Below are positions 1 to 6,463 of a stretch of 9,514 bases of DNA, in pieces. The DNA comes from an uncultured Flavobacteriales bacterium. GTDB lineage: Bacteria > Bacteroidota > Bacteroidia > Flavobacteriales > Crocinitomicaceae. Made by a program: the position numbers and the translations under genes. A model generated the notes under the pieces. The model was not told the origin of the DNA, did no database searches, and saw nothing but the letters and a program-made list of their open reading frames with translations. The stretch lies in assembly GCA_946479125.1 (NCBI GenBank), contig CAMLET010000088.1, positions 1-9,514 of the forward strand, in the 5' to 3' direction. The first letter of the stretch is position 1, and each line of letters starts with the position of its first letter.

Positions 1-540
1 CTTTGTTCCAAGCGCGCCACTTTTCAAATCCACTTTAGCCAACAAAGTTTTTCCCTGCTGTCCTGGGTCTCCAGTTCCTTCAAATAACTGACCATCTGAA
101 AATTCTAATCCTTGCGTATAATTTGTGTTGTCGTGCGGAAAGGTGTTTACAATAACAGCTTTATAATCTATAGGCGCAATATCACTTACCACCTTAATAA
201 TGATTGATTCTTCTTGTTGTGTTCCATCAGCAAAGTAGGAGCGAAGAATTGCATTTCTTGCACCAACACCATAATAGTAAGCAACCAGATTACAAGTTTG
301 CACACCTTTTTTTCCTGGAAAAGTTTGCACTAAAGAATCGTTGTAATACAGTTCTACTTTTTTCAAACCATCAGGAACAGTTATCTTTAATGGCAATGTT
401 TTTCCATATGCGATGATCAGATCTCCTGGAACTTTGAATGTTGCACCTTCCACCATTTCTTCATCGCCGCCGCAAGAAATGAAAAATGTTACTCCAACAA
501 GAGCGGTAATAAAGAGTATGACAAGTGATTTTGCTTTCAT
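1..540 (-). CDS. Glutaminyl-peptide cyclotransferase lipoprotein, N-terminal part
   Basis: Open from an ATG at 540 to the left edge without a stop: 180 residues are visible and the C-terminal part lies outside. Seen: a signal peptide with a lipobox (F-I-S-C, Cys23) followed by GGDEE, so probably a lipoprotein, possibly surface-exposed. Residues about 30-120 are beta-rich and Ig-like, with no match I recognise. From about 126 the sequence follows the plant/bacterial glutamine cyclotransferase family: a VNTFPHD stretch, YTQGLEF (141-147) and LFEGTG (152-157), whose Glu154 aligns with the family's conserved active-site Glu (usually ESTG). This family forms a five-bladed propeller and converts N-terminal Gln of exported proteins to pyroglutamate. 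The start is 4 nt after the ytxJ stop, so it is probably co-transcribed with pheS and ytxJ. The family call rests on the start of the domain only; the remaining blades are not visible. Confidence 0.82.
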   Translation of the reverse strand, partial: MKAKSLVILFITALVGVTFFISCGGDEEMVEGATFKVPGDLIIAYGKTLPLKITVPDGLKKVELYYNDSLVQTFPGKKGVQTCNLVAYYYGVGARNAILRSYFADGTQQEESIIIKVVSDIAPIDYKAVIVNTFPHDNTNYTQGLEFSDGQLFEGTGDPGQQGKTLLAKVDLKSGALGTK

Positions 541-544
541 AGCT

Positions 545-904
545 TTAAAAGTAGGAAGAAATTTTTTCAGCGCTAATACTCTGATGAGATGCGTGATAAA
601 CAACTTCTCGGTTTATGATTAATATGGCTTGAGGACTTTGATGCACCACATGAAATTTCTCAGCAATTAAATTAGAGATGTTTCTATACTCCAATAAGTC
701 GAGGAAATAACAGTTGCAGTTAAAATCTTCTTTCCAGTCGTATTCAAAATCGTTTAATGCAAAACGGGAGATAGAACAACGTGTGCTGTGCTTGAAAATA
801 AGAACGGGCTTTTCTTCCGATTCATTCAGGATTTGTTCTAACTGCGATTCTTCGGTAAGTTGAAACCAGTTGACTTTCTTCGTTGAGTTTGTAAATAATC
901 CCAT
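545..904 (-). CDS. ytxJ: YtxJ-family bacillithiol-linked thioredoxin-fold protein
   Basis: 119 residues, the usual size for this family. A thioredoxin-like beta strand (PVLIFKHS) leads into TRCSIS, giving a single-Cys active site at Cys43 in the position of the thioredoxin CxxC. QSPQAILI near 89-96 supplies the cis-Pro loop (Pro91), as expected for the fold. Cys63 and Cys65 form a second CNC pair whose role is not evident. There is no signal peptide, so it is cytoplasmic. Known of the family: monothiol YtxJ proteins are proposed to reduce mixed disulfides of bacillithiol (bacilliredoxin-like), and Bacteroidota commonly make bacillithiol; activity here is inferred. The ATG lies 1 nt after the pheS stop and the stop lies 4 nt before the cyclotransferase start, so the gene sits inside an apparent operon and may be translationally coupled to pheS. 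Confidence 0.88.
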   Translation of the reverse strand: MGLFTNSTKKVNWFQLTEESQLEQILNESEEKPVLIFKHSTRCSISRFALNDFEYDWKEDFNCNCYFLDLLEYRNISNLIAEKFHVVHQSPQAILIINREVVYHASHQSISAEKISSYF

Positions 905-905
905 C

Positions 906-1937
906 TTAGAAATTAACGCCTTTGAATTGCTCTAAGAAACGAACGTCATTTTCAGAATACAAGCGCAAATCGTTAACCTTAAATTTCAACTGAGCAATAC
1001 GTTCTATTCCCATTCCAAATGCAAAGCCCGTGTATTTTTCGGGATCGATTCCTGAAGCTGCAAGTACGTTCGGATCAACCATTCCACAACCCAGAATTTC
1101 TAACCACCCGGTGTATTTACATACGTTACATCCTTTCGAATTACAGATAGTACATGAAACATCAACCTCTGCACTTGGCTCTGTGAAAGGGAAGTAAGAT
1201 GGACGCAAACGAATTTTGGCCTTCTCTCCAAATAAAGATTTCGCGAAATAATCCAACGTTTGTTTCAAATCGGCGAATGAAACATCTGTGTCGATATACA
1301 AACCTTCAATTTGGTGAAAAAAGCAATGAGCACGAGCCGAAATAGCTTCGTTTCTGTAAACTCTTCCTGGAGAAATGGTACGAATTGGCGGTGTTGAATT
1401 TTCCATCACGCGAACCTGTACGGATGAGGTATGGGTTCTAAGCGCCATCTCGTTTTCACCTTTTTCAATGAAGAAAGTATCCTGCATATCACGCGCCGGA
1501 TGTTCAGGAGCAAAGTTCAGTGCTGAGAAGTTGTGCCAATCGTCTTCGATTTCCGGACCTTCCGAAACACTATAACCAATGCGCTCAAATATGTTAATTA
1601 TCTCACTTCTAACTAAAGAAAGTGGGTGACGAGATCCAATTTTACTTGGCTCAGGAGTCCGTGTAAGATCTATATCCGAATCGCTTTCGGCAGCAGTTTC
1701 CAGATTTCCTTTTTTCTCTTCAAAAATTGTTTCTGCAGTAATTCTCAGATCATTAAGCAATTGTCCAACAGCTCTTTTCTCTTCATTCGGAACTTCTTTT
1801 AAGTCTGTAAACAGCTGTTTTACAACACCTTTACTTCCTAAATACTGAATTCGAAATGCTTCCAATGCTGAAGAATCTTTGATCTCCACACCAGTTAATT
1901 CGGCCTTTACTGCAGCAATTTTATCGTGTATGCTCAT
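906..1937 (-). CDS. pheS: Phenylalanine--tRNA ligase alpha subunit
   Basis: 343 residues, the normal length for bacterial PheS. The alpha subunit carries the catalytic site of the alpha2beta2 enzyme that charges tRNA-Phe with phenylalanine in the cytoplasm. Seen in order: an N-terminal coiled-coil tRNA-binding arm (about 1-85), the class II motif 1 region starting GSRHPLS (101-107), HTSSVQVR (169-176), motif 2 GRVYRNEAIS (191-200), the FTEPSAEVDV strand (251-260), a four-Cys insertion (Cys262, 265, 270, 273) common in non-enterobacterial PheS, GWLEILGCGMVDP, and motif 3 GFAFGMGIERIA (304-315). I chose the ATG at 1937; an in-frame TTG at 1964 would add nine Lys/Asn-rich residues not typical of the family. 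No pheT is present in the window, so the two subunits appear to be encoded apart. First gene of the minus-strand run with ytxJ and the cyclotransferase. All catalytic motifs look intact. Confidence 0.97.
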   Translation of the reverse strand: MSIHDKIAAVKAELTGVEIKDSSALEAFRIQYLGSKGVVKQLFTDLKEVPNEEKRAVGQLLNDLRITAETIFEEKKGNLETAAESDSDIDLTRTPEPSKIGSRHPLSLVRSEIINIFERIGYSVSEGPEIEDDWHNFSALNFAPEHPARDMQDTFFIEKGENEMALRTHTSSVQVRVMENSTPPIRTISPGRVYRNEAISARAHCFFHQIEGLYIDTDVSFADLKQTLDYFAKSLFGEKAKIRLRPSYFPFTEPSAEVDVSCTICNSKGCNVCKYTGWLEILGCGMVDPNVLAASGIDPEKYTGFAFGMGIERIAQLKFKVNDLRLYSENDVRFLEQFKGVNF

Positions 1938-2058
1938 TTTTTTACTTTGGTTTTTTGCACGCAAACATCAAATGTTGTAACTTTTCGTTGACATTTAACG
2001 TTTATGAGTCGTGTAAGCTCACGCTCGTAGCGCGAAATTACGAATTAAAGTACTGTTT

Positions 2059-2090
2059 TCTGTAAAGACAAAAAAGATTATATTTACAGA
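2059..2090. repeat. Inverted repeat with 8-bp perfect arms, upstream of lipoprotein pair
   Basis: TCTGTAAA (2059-2066) and TTTACAGA (2083-2090) are perfect reverse complements separated by 16 nt, about 24 bp centre to centre, roughly two helical turns. The right arm overlaps TATATTTA (2079-2086), which matches the Bacteroidota -7 consensus TAnnTTTG except at the last base; I see no clear TTG at -33. The layout would suit a dimeric regulator of the downstream lipoprotein genes, but this is inference from symmetry and position alone. The intergenic region also serves pheS on the other strand; no convincing pheS promoter element was found. Confidence 0.35.
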
Positions 2091-2091
2091 T

Positions 2092-2103
2092 TGTTAATTA
2101 ACA
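2092..2103. promoter_or_regulatory. 12-bp perfect AT-rich palindrome before the first lipoprotein gene
   Basis: TGTTAATTAACA is fully self-complementary and ends 16 nt before the ATG at 2120. It would lie near the transcription start if the -7-like TATATTTA at 2079-2086 is used. It could be an operator half of the region together with the dyad just upstream, or chance in an AT-rich stretch. A weak AAGG at 2108-2111 is the only SD-like sequence for the downstream gene. Confidence 0.25.
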
Positions 2104-2119
2104 TTACAAGGCACTAACT

Positions 2120-2491
2120 ATGAAGAAACTTGGTTTCATTGCACTCGCTGCAATGTTCTTTGCTTTAAACGCATGTAAAAATGATGATCCATCTGTAATC
2201 AAAATCTTTGTTCGCAAGATGGGAGAAAATTCGTTGCAAGCGAATGCTCGCGTGGTCATCATTGCTGACGTAAATTCAGATCCAGAAACTCCTCCATACG
2301 TAGATACAATCCTTACAAATAGTTCAGGTTTCGCATATTTCGAAATGGATGAATTCTTTGATGCAATGGGTAAAGACCAAACTACAGGTTATTTCGACAT
2401 TAAGGTGGAGAAAGATTTGGAGGAAGGAACAGGATACATGCGTGCTCGTGCTCACATTGTGAATGTTGAAACAGTTTATATCGAACAATAG
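2120..2491 (+). CDS. Small lipoprotein, beta-sandwich-like, function unknown (first of tandem pair)
   Basis: 123 residues. A signal peptide of about 18 residues ends in the lipobox L-N-A-C (Cys19), followed by KNDDPS, so the mature protein is a lipid-anchored domain of about 105 residues. The mature part is a series of short beta-like strands: VIKIFVRK, ARVVIIADV, a TNSSGFAYFEM turn-strand (66-76), GYFDIKVEK and HIVNVETVYIE. This layout resembles small transthyretin/carboxypeptidase-regulatory-like sandwiches, where the x-G-x-A-x-F strand is typical, but I do not recognise a named family. The next gene has the same strand order and the same TNxSGxAxF and ETVYI-type ends, so the two look like diverged paralogues; they are 12 nt apart and likely co-transcribed. 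No catalytic motif is visible. A structural or partner-binding role at the membrane is conjecture. Confidence 0.85.
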   Translation: MKKLGFIALAAMFFALNACKNDDPSVIKIFVRKMGENSLQANARVVIIADVNSDPETPPYVDTILTNSSGFAYFEMDEFFDAMGKDQTTGYFDIKVEKDLEEGTGYMRARAHIVNVETVYIEQ

Positions 2492-2503
2492 AAATTTAGA
2501 AAT

Positions 2504-2896
2504 ATGAAAACGATTTTTTCATCAACTTTTTTGAGTCTGGCAGTTGTTGCTGGCGGTATCATCTTCTCATCTACAGGATGTAACAAGAAAAAAGATACTA
2601 TTGCTAAAGTATATGTGCGTGACTCAAATAACAATCCGGTGGTTGCTGCTGAGGTGATTGTTTACGGAGAGAACACAAACGGATCTGGTCAGGGATCTCA
2701 AAATCCGGTTGCTCTTATGGATACAACTACAACAAATGGTTCTGGAGAGGCAATCTTCAACTTCAACGATGTTTACCAAAAAGGTCAGGCTGGTGTTGCT
2801 GTGTTGAACATTAAAGCAACTAAGAACGGACAAACTGGAAACGGAATTATTAAAGTAGAGCAAGAAACAACGTCTGAAGAGACAGTTTTTATCTAA
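2504..2896 (+). CDS. Small lipoprotein, beta-sandwich-like, function unknown (second of tandem pair)
   Basis: 130 residues. A long signal peptide ends in the lipobox S-T-G-C (Cys26) and is followed by NKKKD, a Lys-rich tether unlike the acidic one of its neighbour. The mature domain runs IAKVYVRDSNNNPV, AAEVIVYGE, a Gly/Ser/Asn/Gln-rich loop (57-68), TTTTNGSGEAIFNF (74-87), VLNIKATKNG and a C-terminal ETVFI. The 'VRDxNNNPVxxAxV' start is the typical opening of carboxypeptidase-regulatory/transthyretin-like strands. The order of motifs matches the preceding lipoprotein, from the IxK[IV][FY]VR strand through TNxSGxAxF to ETV[YF]I, which supports tandem duplication followed by strong divergence. 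The start ATG is preceded by an A-rich leader without an SD. A strong terminator follows the stop, closing a two-gene unit. Function is not known. Confidence 0.85.
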   Translation: MKTIFSSTFLSLAVVAGGIIFSSTGCNKKKDTIAKVYVRDSNNNPVVAAEVIVYGENTNGSGQGSQNPVALMDTTTTNGSGEAIFNFNDVYQKGQAGVAVLNIKATKNGQTGNGIIKVEQETTSEETVFI

Positions 2897-2922
2897 GCGA
2901 AGCTTTTAATTAATATTGAAAC

Positions 2923-2958
2923 CCTTGGTTCCCGTACATACGGGACCAAGGTTTTTTT
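2923..2958 (+). terminator. Rho-independent terminator of the lipoprotein pair
   Basis: CCTTGG-T-TCCCGT pairs with ACGGGA-CCAAGG around an ACAT loop, giving a 12-bp stem with a single bulged T, followed directly by seven T residues (2952-2958). It starts 26 nt after the stop of the second lipoprotein gene. On the opposite strand the stem is followed by only three T residues, so it is probably weaker for the convergent OsmC transcript. Confidence 0.92.
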
Positions 2959-2981
2959 GTGCTCTATAATTCAATAATTTC

Positions 2982-3008
2982 CTCTGCGCTCTTCGCACAC
3001 TTCGCGGG
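2982..3008. repeat. Three-unit 9-bp imperfect tandem repeat
   Basis: CTCTGCGCT, CTTCGCACA and CTTCGCGGG follow each other without gaps between the terminator and the end of the OsmC gene. The shared core is CTYYGC. GC content is higher than in the surrounding intergenic DNA. It resembles short TTTGCGxxC-type repeats that I recall between genes in Bacteroidota genomes; no function is evident and three units could be a fortuitous match. Confidence 0.35.
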
Positions 3009-3013
3009 AGATT

Positions 3014-3478
3014 CTAGACTCTTGATGTGCTTTTAACCTTCACCGGAAAATTCACTGAATTCGCAATAAAACACTTTTCATGAGCTTCATGATGCAGCTC
3101 AATTGAAAGCGGGATCATTCCTTCTTCTTTAACCGTTACATTTGGATGTAATGTTACTTCAGAAAACCTGCCACCATTTTCATCTTCGATCATTATTCCT
3201 GTTGCTTTGTCTTCATAATTGAGAACGATAACTCTGTTTACAGCACATAAATGCAAATACCAAAGCATATGGCATGAGGACAAGGAAATTACCAAAAGAT
3301 CTTCCGGATTATAACGTGTTGGATCACCACGAAACGCAGCGTCGGAGGAACCCTGAAATGTTGGCTTATTGGGGATTTCTACTTCAAAATCTCTACTGTA
3401 GGAAGTGTAAGAACGTGTTCCGTCACCCGTGTTTCCTGTCCAGCGTAAATCCGATTTGTAGAAATGTTCCTTGCTCAT
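3014..3478 (-). CDS. OsmC family protein (peroxide reductase-like)
   Basis: 154 residues, close to the OsmC/Ohr family norm. Known of the family: dimeric cytoplasmic enzymes that reduce organic hydroperoxides using two Cys residues, with Arg and Glu activating the peroxide. Seen: an N-terminal strand region with the GDPTRYNPEDLL segment (51-62), the first Cys in SLSSCHMLWYLHLC (Cys69 as candidate peroxidatic residue) and the second in HEKCFIANSV (Cys136 as candidate resolving residue). Glu59 in NPED matches the conserved Glu. Both Cys positions are kept, so an active thiol peroxidase is plausible; the substrate cannot be read from the sequence. There is no signal peptide. It starts 8 nt after the stop of the S9 peptidase gene and is probably its co-transcribed second gene. 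It is closer to the broad OsmC/YhfA-type branch than to classical Ohr, though this placement is uncertain. Confidence 0.9.
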   Translation of the reverse strand: MSKEHFYKSDLRWTGNTGDGTRSYTSYSRDFEVEIPNKPTFQGSSDAAFRGDPTRYNPEDLLVISLSSCHMLWYLHLCAVNRVIVLNYEDKATGIMIEDENGGRFSEVTLHPNVTVKEEGMIPLSIELHHEAHEKCFIANSVNFPVKVKSTSRV

Positions 3479-3486
3479 AACAGCAA

Positions 3487-6390
3487 TTACTTCGTAATGT
3501 CGTACTGAATTCCGGAACCTTTTTCAATTGCAGGAATTCCTTCCAATAACCAAACCGGTGCTTCTTTTCCTTGTAAATAGTAATCGAAGAACTGACGCAT
3601 ACGGATACTTAAATCCATTCTATTTGCAGGCTTCATCAGGTTGTGATCATCACCAACATAATTCAACATCCAAACAGGTTTGTTCAATCTTCTTAATCCC
3701 ATGTACAACTCAATTCCCTGATACCATGGAACGGCTCCATCTTTATCGTTCGCCATTACAAGAAGTGGTGTTGTCACTTTCGGCAAATGAAACAATGGAC
3801 TGTTCTCTACATACAATTCAGGTGCTTCCCAGATGGTTTTACCAATACGACTTTGTGTATGCTCGTATTGGAACTGGCGACTAAACCCGCTTCCCCAACG
3901 AATTCCGCCATAAGCAGAGAACATATTTGAAACCGGAGCTCCAGCCATTGCCGCTTTGTATCGATTCGTCATTGTGATTAGCTGAGCGGTTTGGTAACCT
4001 CCCCAACTTTGGCCCTGTAATCCCATTCGCGTTGAATCTACGTTTGGAAGTAGTTTCAAAACAGCGTCTGTTCCACTCATAATACAATCGTATGCTCCCT
4101 GAGCCGGATGTCCTGGCGTATAACGAATGTCCGGAATAAGAACGATGTAGCCAGCCGATGCATATTCTGTAGGATGAATGATTGAAGCCGTTGGTTTTGG
4201 TGCGTAATGGTTATGAATTTCATCCGAATACATCTCGTAGAAATAAACCATCAGCGGATACTTCTTGTTCACATCAAAATCTTCTGGCTTATATAACAAA
4301 CCTTCCAAAGGAATTCCTGAATACGATTTCCAGTTGATCAATTCTACAGTCGACCAGTTGTATTCGCTTTGTTGTGGATTCAGGAAAGACAATTTTCGAG
4401 AAGTTTCTCCTTTTGCATTTGAAACATACAAGTCCGGATAATCTGAATTGGAATGTTTCTGATACAATATTGCTTTGCTATTTTTACCTTGTCGGAAACC
4501 TAAATAATTGTGGTTTGAAGCGTCTAATGGAACAAAAGAAAGCATAGGGAAACTTCCTTCAATTCTGTAAACCGACATTGCCTTTGTTTTTTCATCGAAA
4601 CGCGTCATCACACAATGTTCAGGTGAAATTAAAACACTGTCTTCTTTCAGGTTGTAAATGTTATAGTTGAAGTTGGTGTCTTTTTCTTCTGTTCTGAAGA
4701 ATTGGGTAATAGAACTTGTTTTGTTCTTCGCAATATCGTAGTACAAAATGTCGTGATCAGCCTGAATTAGAATTCCAGTTTCTTTAGCTGTCCAGCCAAT
4801 TGCACCCATAGGCCCGTCAATAATCGGCATACCATTGATATCACCATAAATATTCATTGGGTTTTCACAAGTAATGCAGGATTCCACGTTTGTTCTTAGG
4901 TCGCGGAATTTGTATTCCATTATTTTGTTGTCGAAGTAAGTGAAATAGTTTCCGCTTGGTGAAAGCTGCACATCGTAATAGTTTTTTTCGACCATTAGTG
5001 TGGCATTTCCTGTTATCAAGTCAACAATGTAAACGTCGTTTGCATTCGGACTTTCCCAGTTATTTCTGCGGTATTTTTCTTCGTTAAACCCAAGTATTTT
5101 GGTGTACTCGTCTTCATCTGAAAACAGGATTCGCAATTTGTCGGTTCCCAGTTGGGTAAAAGAATTGGATGACTTGTGATAAGCGTACGGATTGCTTTTC
5201 GTTTCATCACTTTTCATAGAAACCAATTGCTCTGGCTGAATGCGCTCATCTTGCCAGCTCCAAACATCCACGTTAGCTTTTTCGCTTTCTATAAGCGAAT
5301 CGGTAACCGGAATTTTCGCCTCCTCACAAACCCCGAAAATGATATCCCGATCGTTATTGATATATTCAGGAGTTCTGTGCTGTGAAAGAACAGTGAAGTT
5401 GTCAAAAGTTCTGTTTGTGTCAATAATGAATGATTTTGAACCCGTTTTCACATCATATTCCATCAACATCCATTTGCGCTCCGACAACGAGTCGTTGGTT
5501 GCCATTGCAAGCATTTTGTCGTTGTTTTTTGAGAAAACAATGTTATCAATTTCGATATATGAACTGCGGTCTAGCCACGATTTGTTTTCTGCAGTATTGT
5601 AAAGGAACAAGCGCATTGAATCCGGATAATCTTTCTTTGATTTGTAATATTCCAGATGTCGTTGTTCAGTAAAAGCCACAAGAGAACCTGTTTCATTCAT
5701 TTCATACGACTTCACATTCAAAAATTCGGCTCTGGTGCTGTTGCTCAAATTCAGAATAACCAATCCGGTTCCGCTTGAAGTAAATGATGTTCCCTTTGGA
5801 AGAAATTCCAGTTTCTTCAGGTAGAGAATCATAGCTTTCTTATTCATTGACTTTTTAGCACTGAACGTGGGATAGTAGTTCGCGAAACCGACACTTTTTT
5901 TGATGAGGTCTTTTGGATTGATCTCAATGTTTTTGTTCGATAAATACGCCAGGGTATTGCCATCTTCAGAAAGCTGAAAGTTCATGATATTCGGAACTTT
6001 CGTCATAGAATCGTTGGCAATATTCCAAATAGCAAGCGTATCCTTAGGCCATTTATCTTTCTTTACCAGATCCAATTCCGCCTTATGTAGTTTTTCAGCT
6101 TGAGGCGTTATTCTGAAAACCAGGTATTTTCCATCTGCTGAAAAGTGCATGCCTTTTCCTCTCGCAACAGAATCTTTTACACCTGTAATGTTGTTCACCA
6201 AATACAAGTATCCGTCGCCTTTGTACGGAAGAGAAGTGAAAGTCGTATAATTTCCATCAGGGGAAATGGTTGATTCTGAAATTCTGTTCCAATCATTGTA
6301 AGCGGTGTGATCGATTACTTTTTTCTGTGCGAAAGTTTGGAAAGTTGTGAATACAATAAGTACGGTTAAAAGGGTAATTTTCTGCAGCAT
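3487..6390 (-). CDS. Secreted S9-family serine peptidase (prolyl oligopeptidase type)
   Basis: 967 residues. A signal peptide (MLQK, hydrophobic stretch, TFA then Gln22) is probably cut by signal peptidase I to leave an N-terminal Gln, placing the protein in the periplasm or outside the cell. Residues about 25-680 look like a beta-propeller, with recurring SPDGNY, SADGKY, SEDGNT and SPSGNY blade turns. The alpha/beta-hydrolase domain follows from about 685: the nucleophile elbow GQSWGGY gives Ser795, NDKDGAVPW gives candidate Asp884 and GDDHNLM gives His916, so the triad looks complete. The family cleaves peptides, often after Pro or small residues; the specificity here is unknown. It is longer than typical 650-750-residue S9 enzymes because of an enlarged propeller region. 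Its ATG is 73 bp from the divergent GH20 gene, and OsmC follows it in the same direction. No T9SS C-terminal sorting domain is apparent. Confidence 0.9.
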   Translation of the reverse strand: MLQKITLLTVLIVFTTFQTFAQKKVIDHTAYNDWNRISESTISPDGNYTTFTSLPYKGDGYLYLVNNITGVKDSVARGKGMHFSADGKYLVFRITPQAEKLHKAELDLVKKDKWPKDTLAIWNIANDSMTKVPNIMNFQLSEDGNTLAYLSNKNIEINPKDLIKKSVGFANYYPTFSAKKSMNKKAMILYLKKLEFLPKGTSFTSSGTGLVILNLSNSTRAEFLNVKSYEMNETGSLVAFTEQRHLEYYKSKKDYPDSMRLFLYNTAENKSWLDRSSYIEIDNIVFSKNNDKMLAMATNDSLSERKWMLMEYDVKTGSKSFIIDTNRTFDNFTVLSQHRTPEYINNDRDIIFGVCEEAKIPVTDSLIESEKANVDVWSWQDERIQPEQLVSMKSDETKSNPYAYHKSSNSFTQLGTDKLRILFSDEDEYTKILGFNEEKYRRNNWESPNANDVYIVDLITGNATLMVEKNYYDVQLSPSGNYFTYFDNKIMEYKFRDLRTNVESCITCENPMNIYGDINGMPIIDGPMGAIGWTAKETGILIQADHDILYYDIAKNKTSSITQFFRTEEKDTNFNYNIYNLKEDSVLISPEHCVMTRFDEKTKAMSVYRIEGSFPMLSFVPLDASNHNYLGFRQGKNSKAILYQKHSNSDYPDLYVSNAKGETSRKLSFLNPQQSEYNWSTVELINWKSYSGIPLEGLLYKPEDFDVNKKYPLMVYFYEMYSDEIHNHYAPKPTASIIHPTEYASAGYIVLIPDIRYTPGHPAQGAYDCIMSGTDAVLKLLPNVDSTRMGLQGQSWGGYQTAQLITMTNRYKAAMAGAPVSNMFSAYGGIRWGSGFSRQFQYEHTQSRIGKTIWEAPELYVENSPLFHLPKVTTPLLVMANDKDGAVPWYQGIELYMGLRRLNKPVWMLNYVGDDHNLMKPANRMDLSIRMRQFFDYYLQGKEAPVWLLEGIPAIEKGSGIQYDITK

Positions 6391-6416
6391 ATTCTTCGAA
6401 TTCTAGCATAAAAATA

Positions 6417-6451
6417 CTGTTTTAAAAGTGTAAACTTGCCTTTTGAAACAG
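6417..6451. promoter_or_regulatory. Inverted repeat (12-bp arms) between divergent S9 peptidase and GH20 genes
   Basis: CTGTTTTAAAAG (6417-6428) and CTTTTGAAACAG (6440-6451) are reverse complements except at one position (T/G), around an 11-nt spacer. Each arm is also nearly palindromic by itself, and the arms are 23 bp apart, about two helical turns. The spacer holds TAAACTTG (6431-6438), one base away from the Bacteroidota -7 consensus for the plus-strand gene; TATTTTTA on the minus strand (6409-6416) is a similar near-match facing the S9 gene. No TTG at -33 is seen for either. A shared operator controlling both genes is an inference; an RNA hairpin is a less likely alternative if transcription starts downstream. 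Confidence 0.45.
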
Positions 6452-6463
6452 CTTGGTATCATC

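Noticed and set aside
204..622. Two plus-strand open frames of about 70 codons at the left edge
   Set aside because: They are antisense to the lipoprotein cyclotransferase and the end of ytxJ, with unconvincing composition and no start signal.
1938..1964. TTG-started extension of pheS
   Set aside because: It adds nine Lys/Asn-rich residues outside the family's conserved start; the ATG at 1937 gives MSIHDKI and normal PheS length.
1962..2045. Attenuator or leader peptide for pheS
   Set aside because: Only 4-5 bp stems (such as AACAT/ATGTT and CGCT/AGCG) are present, with no Phe-rich leader frame or terminator hairpin.
2923..2958. Bidirectional terminator serving the OsmC gene as well
   Set aside because: On the minus strand the stem is followed by only TTT then CAATA, so an efficient T tract is missing; only the plus-strand role is supported.
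6443..6463. TTG-started extension of the GH20 gene
   Set aside because: The ATG at 6464 gives a standard Lys/Arg-led signal peptide; the longer form places the charged residues after a first hydrophobic patch and would overlap the inverted repeat.
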